Origin: Gordonia terrae
GTDB lineage: Bacteria; Actinomycetota; Actinomycetes; Mycobacteriales; Mycobacteriaceae
Reading direction: 5' to 3'
Assembly (NCBI RefSeq): GCF_001698225.1
Contig: NZ_CP016594.1
Location: forward strand, 62,001 to 126,000
Length of the DNA stretch: 64,000 bases
The notes beneath the pieces were generated by a model that made no database searches, had not been told where the DNA came from, and worked only from the letters and a program-made list of their open reading frames with translations. Below are positions 45,634 to 55,183 of the stretch, one piece after another. Position 1 is the first letter of the stretch. Each line of letters begins with the position of its first letter. The translations under genes were made by a program, and so were the position numbers.

Positions 45634-46398
45634 TTACTGGTCGGTGTTGACGAGTTCTCGTCGGGCTTTGGTGCGGTAGGAGTCGCCGTCGATAGCGATG
45701 ACCTCGGCGTGATGGACGAGGCGGTCGATGAGTGCGGCGGCGACGACGTCGTCGGCGAAGACTTCGCCCCAACGGCCGAATGGCATGTTCGAGGTGATCA
45801 GAATCGAGCCTTGTTCGTAGCGACTGGCAATGAGTTGGAAGAACAGGTTGGCGGTGTCGGAGTCGAATGGGAGGTAGCCGATCTCGTCGATGATGATCAG
45901 TCGGTAGCGGCGGAGCCGTTTGAGTTCGGCGGCCAGGCGGCCGGTGGTGTGTGCCTCGGTCAGGCGGGTGGCCCATCCGGTGGCGGTGTCGAAGAGCACG
46001 GGGTAGGCGTTGTGTGCGGCTTTGATCCCGAGCGCGATCGCGAGGTGGGTTTTTCCCACCCCGGGTGGTCCGAGAAGGATCACGTTGTCGCTCTTGGCGA
46101 TCCAGGTGCTGGTGGCCAGGTGGGCGATCACATCACGACGCAGTCCTGGAAGGTGGTCGAAGTTGAAGTCCTCGAGTGTTTTGACCGCAGGGAAGCGCGC
46201 GCCGCTGATCCGCAGCATGGTGCCGTTGGCTTCGCGTTCGCTGACCTGGCGGTCAAGAATCGCTGCGAGGTACTGCTCGTGGGTCCAGTTGTCGGTGCGG
46301 GCCCGCTCGGCCAATTCCGCCCAGCATCGGCGGATCGCTGGCATCTTCAACGCCCGCGCCGCGAACTCGATCTGTTTACCTGTTTGATTGTCGGACAC
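45634..46398 (-). CDS. istB: IstB ATP-binding helper of IS21
   Basis: 254 residues, AAA+ ATPase. Walker A GPPGVGKTHLA and Walker B LIIIDEIGYLPF are clear, with an N-terminal LKMPAIRRCWAELAERARTD region. It assists IstA in target capture. Start ATG lies just after the istA stop. Intact. Confidence 0.95.
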   Translation of the reverse strand: MSDNQTGKQIEFAARALKMPAIRRCWAELAERARTDNWTHEQYLAAILDRQVSEREANGTMLRISGARFPAVKTLEDFNFDHLPGLRRDVIAHLATSTWIAKSDNVILLGPPGVGKTHLAIALGIKAAHNAYPVLFDTATGWATRLTEAHTTGRLAAELKRLRRYRLIIIDEIGYLPFDSDTANLFFQLIASRYEQGSILITSNMPFGRWGEVFADDVVAAALIDRLVHHAEVIAIDGDSYRTKARRELVNTDQ

Positions 46399-46404
46399 AG
46401 TCTT

Positions 46405-47694
46405 TCACCTTTCAATGCTGGTGGATGTGGTGGGCGGGTGAGCTTGGGGCGGGGTGGCAAAGTTCACCCCGAACAGCTCGTCGTAGTCCGGTAACGCCCG
46501 GATCGGCACCTCGTGGCCATCAGGGTGGGCGCGGATGCGGGCGGCGTTTCGGGCCCGGTTGGCGAGGTCTTGGCGGCGGTAATCGCGGCGCAGTTCTTTG
46601 GCTGCTCGCACGTGCTGAGGGTCGGCGATGGTGACGTGGTTGGCCCAGCTGCGCGCGTGGTCGGCGACGGTGACCTCGCCGCAGAGGATGCGCACCTGCT
46701 GCAGGTCGGCAGTGATGTCGACGAACCGACCGATCACCGACGGGTGCACCGAATAGTCATTGCCGGCTACACGTACGTAGTAGTCGCGACCGAGTCGCAC
46801 CCGGCTACTCAAGCCGATATGCGGTGCGGTCGGAGGTAGGCCGGTCATCTGCTCGAGGTCCTCGGCGAACACGTCACACGGGCGTCGATCACCGATCGCG
46901 CGCACCACTCGGGTGTTGGCATGATCGGCCAGCCACCGATCGAACTGGGCGGTGAAATCGGCCGGTGAGCTGAACTGGCGGCCCGGCAGGAACGAGCTCT
47001 CGAAGAACCGGTTGTTGCGTTCGACCATGCCCTTGTACTCGGGGTCTCGCGGTGGCGCCAGCTCCAGCCGCGTACCCAACGTGCCCACGAAGCCGGCCGC
47101 CAACGCGGTGGGTGTGCCCTTGGGGCCGATCGCGGCTTCGCGGTCCCACACCAGTTTGCGGGTCACCCCGCCCAGTTGCGACAGCAGCAGCCACATTCCC
47201 GTCAGGATGTCTCCGCCCTGGCGAGACGGGATCATCACCGCCGACCGGTACCGGGAGAACGCCAACGTCATCACCAACACCGGTAGCATGGCGAACTGAT
47301 TGTGGCTCAGAGGGATTCGGTAGTCCGGAAACCACAAATCCCACTGTGAACAGCCGCCGGGCTGATAGATCACCCGATCGGCTGGATCTACCCCACGAAA
47401 CTCTGGACGAATAGCCCGGACCCGGTCTTTGAGGACCGTCAACGACCTCGTCCACCCAACCCGCTCGGCGATCACCGTCGCCGGCATCGTCGGATACTCC
47501 CGCAGCAACGCCCGGATCTGCGGTTCGAACGCGTCGACCGCCGAGCCCGTCGCCGGCCGCGAGTACTTCGGCGCGGTATCCGAAGCCAACGCCGCACGAA
47601 CGGTGTTGCGGGCCACCCCCAACCGGCGCGCGATCTCCCTGATCGGCACACCCTCACTGCGATGCAAACGGCGGATCTCTGCCCATTGCTCCAC
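46405..47694 (-). CDS. istA: IstA transposase of IS21
   Basis: About 429 residues from the GTG that has AGGAGG nine bases upstream; the frame runs to 47736. Helix-turn-helix PIREIARRLGVARNTVRAAL, then the DDE core with WDLWFPDYRI, LVWDREAAIG and EYKGMVERNNRFFESSF. Intact. Confidence 0.93.
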   Translation of the reverse strand: MEQWAEIRRLHRSEGVPIREIARRLGVARNTVRAALASDTAPKYSRPATGSAVDAFEPQIRALLREYPTMPATVIAERVGWTRSLTVLKDRVRAIRPEFRGVDPADRVIYQPGGCSQWDLWFPDYRIPLSHNQFAMLPVLVMTLAFSRYRSAVMIPSRQGGDILTGMWLLLSQLGGVTRKLVWDREAAIGPKGTPTALAAGFVGTLGTRLELAPPRDPEYKGMVERNNRFFESSFLPGRQFSSPADFTAQFDRWLADHANTRVVRAIGDRRPCDVFAEDLEQMTGLPPTAPHIGLSSRVRLGRDYYVRVAGNDYSVHPSVIGRFVDITADLQQVRILCGEVTVADHARSWANHVTIADPQHVRAAKELRRDYRRQDLANRARNAARIRAHPDGHEVPIRALPDYDELFGVNFATPPQAHPPTTSTSIER

Positions 47695-47842
47695 TGAAAT
47701 CACCCTCCTAACAAGACGGGGGGGGTCAAAATTCACCCGTCGTCAGGGGGTCAGTTTTCAGGCGTCGTCAACATACGGTGCGTCGGTATCGAAAGACACT
47801 GAACCGCCCCGGGTCTGTCGGAGGCTCTCGAACCTGTGAAGG

Positions 47843-48169
47843 ATGGAGAGCATGGCAGCACCACGCAAGTACAGTGAGGAACTCAAGGACCGGGCCACCC
47901 GGATGGCATGTGAAGCGCGACGAGATCCCGATTCGTCGAGAGGTGCGATCAAGCGGATCGCCGATCAGCTCGGAGTCCATCCCGAGGCGTTGCGCAATTG
48001 GGTTCGTCAGGCCGAGATCGACGGCGGGGTCCGCCCGGGCACCACGAGTGAGGACGCTGACCGCATCGCGGCGTTGGAGCGGGAGAACCGTGAACTGCGG
48101 CGAGCGAACACGATCTTGAAGCAGGCTTCGGCTTTCTTTGCGGCGGAGATCGACCGCCCACAGCGCTGA
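47843..48169 (+). CDS. IS3-A OrfA (copy 4)
   Basis: 108 residues, same sequence as the other copies. Intact helix-turn-helix and leucine-zipper-like helix. Confidence 0.9.
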   Translation: MESMAAPRKYSEELKDRATRMACEARRDPDSSRGAIKRIADQLGVHPEALRNWVRQAEIDGGVRPGTTSEDADRIAALERENRELRRANTILKQASAFFAAEIDRPQR

Positions 48170-48171
48170 TC

Positions 48172-49133
48172 GTGGAGTTCGTCGCGGCTCACCGCGATGA
48201 ACACGGAGTCGATCCGATCTGTGCGGCATTGCGCGATACGTCCGCCCAGATCGCTCCGTCCACGGTACGAGCCCACCTGAGCCCCCAGAAGACCGAGGCG
48301 CCTCGTGTGGTGCGTGACCGGGAGCTCCTTACCCAGGTCCGCGCGGTGCATGCCGACAACCTCGGCGTCTACGGTGCCCGCAAGGTGCATGCCCAATTGC
48401 GCAGACAGGGCCATAGTGTTGCCCGCTGCACCGTCGAGCGATTGATGAAAGCCGATGGGCTGCAGGGGATAGCGAGACTCAAGACACGCAAGACCACGCG
48501 CAGCGAGGGAGCTGAAACACCCCGGCCGGCTGACCGGGTCAACCGTCAGTTCACCGCGGCGGCACCGAACGCGTTGTGGGTGGCGGACCTGACCTACATC
48601 CGCACCCACTCGGGCTGGGTGTACGCGGCGTTCGTCCTGGACGTGTTCTCGCGGATGGTCGTCGGCTGGCAGGTCTCGACCACCATGCACACCGACCTCG
48701 CCCTCGACGCCCTGAACATGGGATTGTGGGCACGGTCGCGTGCCGGCCACGACGTGGCCGGGCTGATCCACCACTCCGACCGCGGAGTGCAATACCGAGC
48801 CATCCGCTACACCGAACGACTGGCCGAAGCCGAAGCGGTGACATCTGTTGGCTCCAAAGGGGATTCATACGACAACGCGATGGCTGAGGCGTTCAACTCG
48901 CTGTTCAAAGCCGAATGCATCCGTAACCCGTGATGCGCCCGCGAGGCGGCTGGGCAGGTGTGGGCGAGGTCGAGATCGCCGTCGCTGAGTACGTCGAATG
49001 GTTCAACCACCGCCGCCTGCACGGCGAGATCGGACACGTCCCACCCGTCGAGTACGAGAGCGCCTACTGGTCGACCCACACCGTCACCAGCTACCGTGAG
49101 AACCCGGTCCCCGCAAACGCTGGAACCAACTAA
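48172..49133 (+). pseudogene. IS3-A OrfB, frameshifted (copy 4)
   Basis: Compared with copy 1 one C is missing in the run at about 48926-48929, so the frame ends at AECIRNP and continues in another frame as MRPRGGWAGVGEV. It also differs by a few substitutions (for example GHSVARC for GHSAARC). The DDE residues precede the break, but the C-terminal tail is lost. Confidence 0.9.
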
Positions 49134-49163
49134 CCGAGCCTCCAGCAAACCCGGGGCGATTCA

Positions 49164-49986
49164 CACCGTCTCCCGAATCACGGATCGGGTCATCGAAGAG
49201 ATGGTGTCGTGGTGGGCACGCCCGCTGGAGAAAGTGTACGCGGCGGTGTTCATCGACGCGATCATGGTCAAGATCCGGGATGGGCAGGTGCGTAACCGGC
49301 CCATCTACGCCGCGATCGGGGTGGATCTCGACGGGCACAAAGACATCCTCGGCATGTGGGCCGGCGACGGCGACGGCGAGTCGGCCAGGTTCTGGCTGGC
49401 GGTGCTCACCGACCTCAAGAACAGGGGTGTCCGCGACATCTTCTTCGTTGTGTGTGACGGATTGAAAGGGTTGCCCGACAGTGTATCTGCCGCGTTCCCG
49501 TTGGCCACGGTACAGACGTGCATCATCCATCTGATCCGCAACACCTTCAAGTACGCCTCCCGCAAGTATTGGGACACGATCAGCGCCGATCTCAAACCGA
49601 TCTACACCGCGCCGACCGCCGCTGACGCCCGGGCGCGGTGGGAGGAATTCGCCGAGAAATGGGGCACGCCGTACCCGGCGATCGTGACCCTGTGGGAGAG
49701 CGCGTGGGAGGAGTTCATCCCGTTCCTTGACTACGACGTCGAGATACGGCGAGTGTTGTGCTCCACCAACGCGATCGAAAGTCTCAACGCCCGCTACCGG
49801 CGTGCGGTGCGCGCTCGAGGACACTTCCCGAACGAGCAGTCCGCACTCAAAACGCTCTACCTGGTCACCCGGTCGCTGGACCCGAAGGGTACCGGTCAGA
49901 CGAAGTGGGCCGTACGCTGGAAGCCAGCGCTCAACGCCCCGGCCATCACGTTCGCCGATCGTATGCCCGCAGCCGAAGAACGCTGA
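49164..49986 (+). pseudogene. IS256-family transposase, C-terminal part
   Basis: The catalytic region of the interrupted transposase: VFIDAIMVKIRDGQV, VVCDGLKGLPDSVS and CSTNAIESLNARYRRA contain the D, D, E residues, and CIIHLIRNTFKYASRK is the family signature region. The stop at 49986 precedes the right inverted repeat. Confidence 0.9.
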
Positions 49987-50128
49987 CCCGCCGAGCAATC
50001 GGAAAACCGCCGCTTACACCGAATATCGGACAGACCCGTCGGGGCCCGATTCCCGCCGAGCTCGTGGTGAGCGTGCGTGAGACGCTGGGTGGGGGTCGTC
50101 CAGAACGGGGGGTGTCCCTATGGGTTTG

Positions 50129-50581
50129 TCAAGCAGCTGAAGCGATTGGGGTTCGGTAGGGCTCGCTGTGCTTGAGCATCGCGTAGAGGACGTCGCATCG
50201 TCGGCGTGCCAGGCAGATGAGGGCGGCGTTGTGTTTCTTTCCTTCGGCGCGTTTGCGGTCGTAGTAGGCGCGGCTGGTGGGGTCGTGCAGTGCGGCGAAC
50301 GCGGAGAGGAAGAAGGCTCGTTTGAGTTTGCGGTTTCCGAATCGGGCGGGGTGCTCGCCACGGATGGAGGTGCCGGATCGGTGGGTGACTGGTGCGATGC
50401 CGGCGTAGGCGGCCAGGTGGCCTGCGGTGGCGAATGCTGAACCGTCGCCGACTTCGAGGAGGATGCGGGCTGCTGTGTAGGGGTCGTAGCGGATCTGGTT
50501 TCGCACCGCGGCAAAGTGGCTCCGCGCCATGTCTCGATCGTTGTCCGCGTCGCCGGTAGCATCACGGGTGGACGCCTGCAC
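50129..50581 (-). pseudogene. IS110-family transposase remnant fused to a transglutaminase fragment
   Basis: The C-terminal part is an IS110/IS116 transposase tail: ATAGHLAAYAGIAPVTHRSG, RFGNRKLKRAFFLSAFAAL and AALICLARRRCDVLYAML. The N-terminal 39 residues (RSHFAAVRNQIRYDPYT) instead resemble the start of the transglutaminase-like gene at 51902. The two join in frame at a YTAAR junction. Neither part is complete. Confidence 0.8.
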
Positions 50582-50776
50582 GGTGGCGTGGTCGAAGGCC
50601 AGGATACGTGACGCTGCGAGAAGAACTGCAGGCTTCCCGGTTGCCTCCTGTCGATGTCACAGGACCCGGGTCAGCGGGAACCGGCGTCCTGCTGATGGTA
50701 ATGCTCCTGCGTGCGTTTGTGTGAACGCGGCGGCCCTGCTTAGCGTCCTCCTCGCGGACTTGCCGCGACAGGCCGG

Positions 50777-51835
50777 TTAGCCTGACAAGGATGCTGCGGC
50801 CTTTCGTAGTGACGCCTCCAGGGTCGTTTCCGCCTCGGGTAGAGCCGCCGCGAGGGTTGTGACGGATCGGAGCCGCTCGGATGAGGCGTGATCCTTCTGT
50901 ACTGCTGCGCGTGCGACTGCAGTCCAGGATGTCGCCGCATGGTGGGCGTTGGCTGCAAGGATGGCGGTGGCGTGATCGCCGGTGAGGCGCGCGATTTCGT
51001 CGCAGCCCTGTGCCAGCAGTCGGCGGAACAGGCCGCCGCCGGTCCCCGCTTTCTCGATGAAGGCGCCGAGGCTGAATAAATGCATCTCGAGGTCGTCGGT
51101 CGACAGGGCTCCCCAGCTGCAGACGTCGGATGCGAGCGCGCTGGCAGCGTCGAGGCCGTGTGACCCGTGTTCTGCGGGCCCGGCGATCGTCGATGCGCCT
51201 GGGGTGCTCAGGCTCGCTGCGGATTGTGCGAATGCCTGTGCGGCCACCTCGAGAATCGAAGGTGGCGTCTGTGGCCAATTGATACGAAACAGCGTGTGTC
51301 GGGTTGGCTCCGGGAAGGAGGTCGAGCGGCGCGCGCGTGCGAGTGCGTCCAGTGGGACGCGTTGAAGGTCTTCGCGATCGTTGTCGGCGATGTACGCGAC
51401 GCCTTGCGTCTCGTCGTAGCCGACTACAACGATGTCGTGGCGGCTCATGCGCAACTGGACCCGCAGGTAGGGGAGTTCTGCGATCTCCGCCCAGACCAGT
51501 GCAGGGCGTCCCTGATCGATCTCGCCACGAAGGTTCTCCCAACCCTCGGCCGGGTCGTCTGTGGCAAGCACCTCGACGGTGCCGCCCAGACGGCGGGGGA
51601 GGTCGATCTCAAAATCAGGTCCTCGTCCGACTAAGTACACGGGTGGCATCAGCGCTTTTGATCGAATGTAGGTGAGGGAGAGGGCTCCGCCGAGGGCAAA
51701 GACGAGGCCCTCGTCGGGTGGGCCGTCGTAACCGAGCCCGGTCCACTCCATGAGGTCTCGCATCGCACCGGACCCACAGTGGCCACCCATTCGGTGCGGG
51801 TAGGGGTCGATCATCGAGGGGCCGGACACTGACAC
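50777..51835 (-). CDS. BtrH-like protein (BtrH N-terminal domain plus DUF4872-like region)
   Basis: 352 residues. HRMGGHCGSGAMRDLMEWTG at the N-terminus holds the conserved His-Cys of the BtrH_N domain, a papain-like fold first described in butirosin biosynthesis, where BtrH moves an acyl group from a carrier protein to an aminoglycoside. DEGLVFALGGALSLTYI, RHDIVVVGYDETQGVAYIAD and the helical C-terminal half fit the BtrH_N/DUF4872 arrangement. It lies 66 bases after the transglutaminase-like gene on the same strand, at the end of the CYP153 operon. A role as acyl- or aminoacyl-transferring or amide-forming enzyme is possible; the substrate is unknown. Confidence 0.8.
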   Translation of the reverse strand: MSVSGPSMIDPYPHRMGGHCGSGAMRDLMEWTGLGYDGPPDEGLVFALGGALSLTYIRSKALMPPVYLVGRGPDFEIDLPRRLGGTVEVLATDDPAEGWENLRGEIDQGRPALVWAEIAELPYLRVQLRMSRHDIVVVGYDETQGVAYIADNDREDLQRVPLDALARARRSTSFPEPTRHTLFRINWPQTPPSILEVAAQAFAQSAASLSTPGASTIAGPAEHGSHGLDAASALASDVCSWGALSTDDLEMHLFSLGAFIEKAGTGGGLFRRLLAQGCDEIARLTGDHATAILAANAHHAATSWTAVARAAVQKDHASSERLRSVTTLAAALPEAETTLEASLRKAAASLSG

Positions 51836-51901
51836 GATCCTCCTGTGTTGAGGCGGTACGAAAATTGTCGATTGCCGGGCCGACGACTGAGGCAGACCGG
51901 G

Positions 51902-52573
51902 TTAGGCGTGGAATGCATCTAGTGACGTCGCACGCTGCGTGAGTATAAGAGGGCCATAGGCCTCTTTGAGAGCCACCAGGATGTTGTCGAGAGGCAGGTC
52001 GTTGTACACACCTCTTTCGCGGACGTACTCCATGTGTGTTGAGCCGTCCGCGGAGTGAGCGTGGAGCAACGCGTCGCTGTCGCCGGTGAAGTCGATCGGG
52101 GCGACTCCGAACCGCGCGCACAGTTCCGAGTTGAACGCGGGTGTCGCCTTGAGCCACCGTCCGTCTATGTAGACGTGGCTGTACCCGTGATAGACGAAGA
52201 CGTCGGTTCCCATCAGCTCACGTAGGGCGCCCGTTTGGAGGTGATTACGGACGTCGGCGAAGCCTAGCCGCGCTGGGATCCCGGCGGCGCGGAATGCGGC
52301 GGTAAGCACGACGGCCTTGGGGACGCAGTATCCACGCCCGGATTCGATTACATGGCTGGCCCGGTAGTGCTCTGGGTCGTTGGAGACGGTGTACGGGTCG
52401 TAGCGGATGGCGTCGCGCACCGCGGTGAACAGGCGGCCGGCTTTGTCTTTGTCGGTGGTCGCGTTGCCGACGGCTTCGCGTGTGAAGGTTGCGACGGTGG
52501 CGTGCTCGATGTCGAGGAAGCGTGAACCCGTCAGCGCCGCCGGGCTGACCGCATTTGTCGGTGATGTGGTCAT
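51902..52573 (-). CDS. Transglutaminase-like cysteine protein
   Basis: 223 residues. The transglutaminase core is visible: Cys in SGRGYCVPKAVVLTAAFRAA, His in YHGYSHVYIDGRW and Asp in the same segment (YIDGRW), ending WLKATPAFNSELC. No signal peptide, so cytosolic. The start overlaps the ferredoxin reductase stop as ATGA, so it is translated with the P450 system. Bacterial members often act as peptidases or amidases. Why it is coupled to an alkane hydroxylase is unclear. A fragment of a related gene is at 50485-50620. Confidence 0.83.
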   Translation of the reverse strand: MTTSPTNAVSPAALTGSRFLDIEHATVATFTREAVGNATTDKDKAGRLFTAVRDAIRYDPYTVSNDPEHYRASHVIESGRGYCVPKAVVLTAAFRAAGIPARLGFADVRNHLQTGALRELMGTDVFVYHGYSHVYIDGRWLKATPAFNSELCARFGVAPIDFTGDSDALLHAHSADGSTHMEYVRERGVYNDLPLDNILVALKEAYGPLILTQRATSLDAFHA

Positions 52574-53769
52574 GGGGCCGCTCCGATCAATTCGGACCTG
52601 ACGATCGGCGCTCGTTGTGCAATGGCGCGCTTGGCGGTCACGAAGTCAGCGGGTCTGTTGACGCAGTCAGCTGCAATCAGTTCTCCGGCGGTTAAGTAGT
52701 AGCAGGTGAAGTCGCGGCCATGGGCGGGGTTGCCGCTGACCAGCACCTCGTCGTATCCGGTGTTGAGCCCGGCGATCTGGAGTTTGAGGTCGTATTGGTC
52801 GGACCAGAACCATGGCAGTGCGGCGCGACCGGTTGTGTTGTCGCAGATTGTGGCCGCCGCGATCTTGGCGTGCTCGGTTGTTGCGGACACGCACTCGAGA
52901 CGAACACGTCGCCCGTACCGCTCGATTCGGTGGTTGGCGCAGTCGCCGGCTGCGACGATGTCAGGATCGCTGGTACGAGCGCGGTCGTCGACGAGGATGC
53001 CGTTTTCGACGTCGATGCCCGCAGCTGCTGCGAGCTCCGTGTTCGGAATGACGCCGACGCCGACGATGACCAGGTCAGCGGCCAGCGTCTCCCCCCCGGA
53101 CAGGACAACGCCGTCGACTCGTTCGTCGCCGCGGAACCCTTCGACCATTGCGTCGGTCCGTACCTCGACACCCTTCTCGCGGTGAATTCGATCGAAGAAT
53201 TCCGACACGACGGGCGCCGTGACACGTTCGAGTACGCGTCCTGCCGCCTCCAGGACGGTGACCTCGACACCCAGGGTTCGAAGCGAGGCCGCTGTCTCCA
53301 GGCCGATGTACCCGCCGCCGACAATGACGACCCGCGAACCCGGGACCGCGGCGGCGCGGATGGCCTCGACATCGGTGGCGGTGCGCAGATAGTGCACGCC
53401 CGGCAGGTCGGCGCCGGGGACCGGCAGTGCGCGAGCTCGAGCGCCGGTGCACAGGGCCAACTTCGAGTAGGACACCGCGTCGTTGTTGCCAAGAGTGACG
53501 GTTCGTTCGGCACGGTCGATCGAGGTCACGGTCCCGTCGACGAGCTCGATCCGTTGCTTGTCGTAGAACTGGCGGCTCCGAATCGCGACATCGTCGAGAT
53601 GGCAATCGCCAGCCAGGTATGCCTTGGACAGCGGCGGCCGCTGATACGGCAGGCGGCCCTCGTCGCCGATCAGCAGGATGGCCCCAGCCCACTTCTCCTT
53701 GCGCAAATTGGCCGCCAGCTGTGCGCCCGCGTGGCTTGCGCCGACGATCACGACCCGATCAGTACTCAC
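52570..53769 (-). CDS. FAD-dependent ferredoxin reductase of the CYP153 system
   Basis: 399 residues from a GTG overlapping the P450 stop. It has the rubredoxin/putidaredoxin reductase layout: FAD motif VIVGASHAGAQLAANLR, LPYQRPPLSKAYLAG, NADH motif VVIVGGGYIGLETAASLR, and the second FAD motif DIVAAGDCANH. It transfers electrons from NADH to the 2Fe-2S ferredoxin encoded at 55184. Confidence 0.92.
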   Translation of the reverse strand: MSTDRVVIVGASHAGAQLAANLRKEKWAGAILLIGDEGRLPYQRPPLSKAYLAGDCHLDDVAIRSRQFYDKQRIELVDGTVTSIDRAERTVTLGNNDAVSYSKLALCTGARARALPVPGADLPGVHYLRTATDVEAIRAAAVPGSRVVIVGGGYIGLETAASLRTLGVEVTVLEAAGRVLERVTAPVVSEFFDRIHREKGVEVRTDAMVEGFRGDERVDGVVLSGGETLAADLVIVGVGVIPNTELAAAAGIDVENGILVDDRARTSDPDIVAAGDCANHRIERYGRRVRLECVSATTEHAKIAAATICDNTTGRAALPWFWSDQYDLKLQIAGLNTGYDEVLVSGNPAHGRDFTCYYLTAGELIAADCVNRPADFVTAKRAIAQRAPIVRSELIGAAP

Positions 53770-55157
53770 GTCTCCGGCTTGGGAGTCAGACGGACCATCA
53801 TCTTGCTGATCCCACGAACGAAGTTGGACTGCACGTACTCCGGATCACCGACCACCTCGATGTCGTCGAAGCGCTCGAGAAGTTCTTCCCAGAGAATGCG
53901 CAACTGCAATTCGGCCAAACGGTTTCCCATGCAACGGTGCACACCGAAACCGAACGCGATGTGGTTGCGAGCGTTGGACCGATCGATGATGAGCTCGTCC
54001 GGGCGGTCGAACACTCGCTCGTCGCGGTTGCCGGAGGCATACCACATGACGACTTTGTCACCTGCGCGGATGAACTGACCGTTGAGCATCACGTCCTTCT
54101 TGGCGACCCGACGCATGTATGCCAGCGGGGTTTGCCACCGGATAATCTCCGACACCGCATTGGGAATCAGATCCGGATTGGCTTTGAGTTTCTCGAACTG
54201 CTCGGGAAACTCGTTGAGAGCCAGCACTCCGCCGCTCATCGAGTTGCGGGTGGTGTCGTTGCCGCCGACGATCAGCAGCACGAGGTTCCCGAGGAACTCC
54301 ATCGGGCTATTGTCGAGAAGGTTCTTGGTGTCCTCGTTGCTCTGCAGCATGGTGATGAGGTCGAATCCGGTCTCCTCGCCTGCCGCGGTCCGCGCGGCCT
54401 TGTCTCGCCACAGCGCACTCAAGCCCTGTGCCATCGCGACCATCTCGCGGAAAACTTTGTCGTTGTCCGATGGTCCGCCGTTGGCCTGCTCCATCGACGT
54501 GGCCAAATCCGACCACTGGACGAGTTTGTGGCGCTGCTCGTAGGGGTAGTCGAGCAATGTCGCGAGCATCCGCGCGGTCAGTTCGACCGACACGGTCTGG
54601 ACCCAGTCGAACGGTTCGTCGAGCGGTAGCTCCTCGACGACTTCCCGGACGCGAGACCGGATGAGGCCCTCCATCTCGCGCAGGTTCTTCGGTGCGACGA
54701 CTCCCTGGACGGCGGCGCGCTGCTTGTCGTGCCGCGGCGGGTCCATGGCGATGAACATCGCGATATCCATGAAACGCGGGGGCCGACCGATGATGATGAA
54801 CGGTTCGGCGGAGAACGCTTCATGGTTTTTGTCGACAGCGATGATGTCGGCATGTCGAGTGACCGACCAGAACGGCCCGAAGGGACTGCGGGGCTGGAAG
54901 TGAACGGGCGCCTCATTGCGCACACGCTCGAAGTAGGACCGCCACATGCCCTGTCGGTAGAGAAATGGGTTGCTCAGATCGATGTCAGTGAGTTCGACGT
55001 CCTCGACCGGCGGGATGGGGGTCTCGGTGAAGATTTTCTTGCCGTCGGTTCGGGTGACGATCCGGCGGGTCTTGTCATAGACGTGAGCGCCACGGATCTG
55101 CAGATCGATCGGGATCATGGACTGCGCCTTCTCGGCGATCGCGGTGGTAATGCTCAT
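53766..55157 (-). CDS. CYP153-family cytochrome P450 alkane hydroxylase
   Basis: 463 residues. The haem motif FGFGVHRCMGNRLAELQ gives Cys409, the I-helix shows LIVGGNDTTRNSMSGG, and EIIRWQTPLAYMRR contains the ExxR. FMDIAMFIAMDPPRHDKQR and APKNLREMEGLIRSRVRE match my memory of CYP153A enzymes from mycobacteria, which hydroxylate medium-chain alkanes at the terminal carbon. Ferredoxin lies upstream and reductase downstream, the complete three-component system. The long N-terminal extension (about 50 residues) is normal for the family. Confidence 0.92.
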   Translation of the reverse strand: MSITTAIAEKAQSMIPIDLQIRGAHVYDKTRRIVTRTDGKKIFTETPIPPVEDVELTDIDLSNPFLYRQGMWRSYFERVRNEAPVHFQPRSPFGPFWSVTRHADIIAVDKNHEAFSAEPFIIIGRPPRFMDIAMFIAMDPPRHDKQRAAVQGVVAPKNLREMEGLIRSRVREVVEELPLDEPFDWVQTVSVELTARMLATLLDYPYEQRHKLVQWSDLATSMEQANGGPSDNDKVFREMVAMAQGLSALWRDKAARTAAGEETGFDLITMLQSNEDTKNLLDNSPMEFLGNLVLLIVGGNDTTRNSMSGGVLALNEFPEQFEKLKANPDLIPNAVSEIIRWQTPLAYMRRVAKKDVMLNGQFIRAGDKVVMWYASGNRDERVFDRPDELIIDRSNARNHIAFGFGVHRCMGNRLAELQLRILWEELLERFDDIEVVGDPEYVQSNFVRGISKMMVRLTPKPET

Positions 55158-55183
55158 CTGAAAGTCGCTCTCATTCTCTCACT

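Larger units (their letters stand above)
45571..47773 (-). mobile_element. IS21-family element (istA-istB)
   Basis: 2203 bp. The ends read TGTCAACGGCGGCTGAAAAC (left) and, from the right, TGTTGACGACGCCTGAAAAC, both followed by TGACCCC. A 5-bp target duplication TACGG flanks the element (45566-45570 and 47774-47778). It lies inside the IS256 transposase gene, which reads through when the element and one TACGG are removed. Confidence 0.93.
47800..49163 (+). mobile_element. IS3-A copy 4, inserted in IS256
   Basis: 1364 bp, one base shorter than copy 1. The 3-bp target duplication CAC flanks it (47797-47799 and 49164-49166). Removing the element and one CAC restores the IS256 frame through KDTVSRITDR. 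Orientation is opposite to copies 1 and 3. Confidence 0.95.
45003..50037 (+). mobile_element. IS256-family element interrupted by IS21 and IS3-A
   Basis: The ends GGGACTGTC....ATTCGGTGTAAG (left) and, from the right, GGGTCTGTC....ATTCGGTGTAAG form an imperfect 25-bp inverted repeat. The element would be about 1.46 kb without its passengers. I see no 8-9 bp target duplication, so one flank may have been rearranged. Confidence 0.85.

Noticed and set aside
48172..49133. Programmed frameshift at the OrfB break of IS3-A copy 4
   Set aside because: Other copies have one more C and a continuous frame, so this is a mutation. The known programmed shift in IS3 elements lies between orfA and orfB.
44995..50045. 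GTCGCGGC / GTCGGGGC as an IS256 target duplication
   Set aside because: The two octamers differ by one base and do not sit directly against both inverted-repeat ends, so they were not accepted as a duplication.
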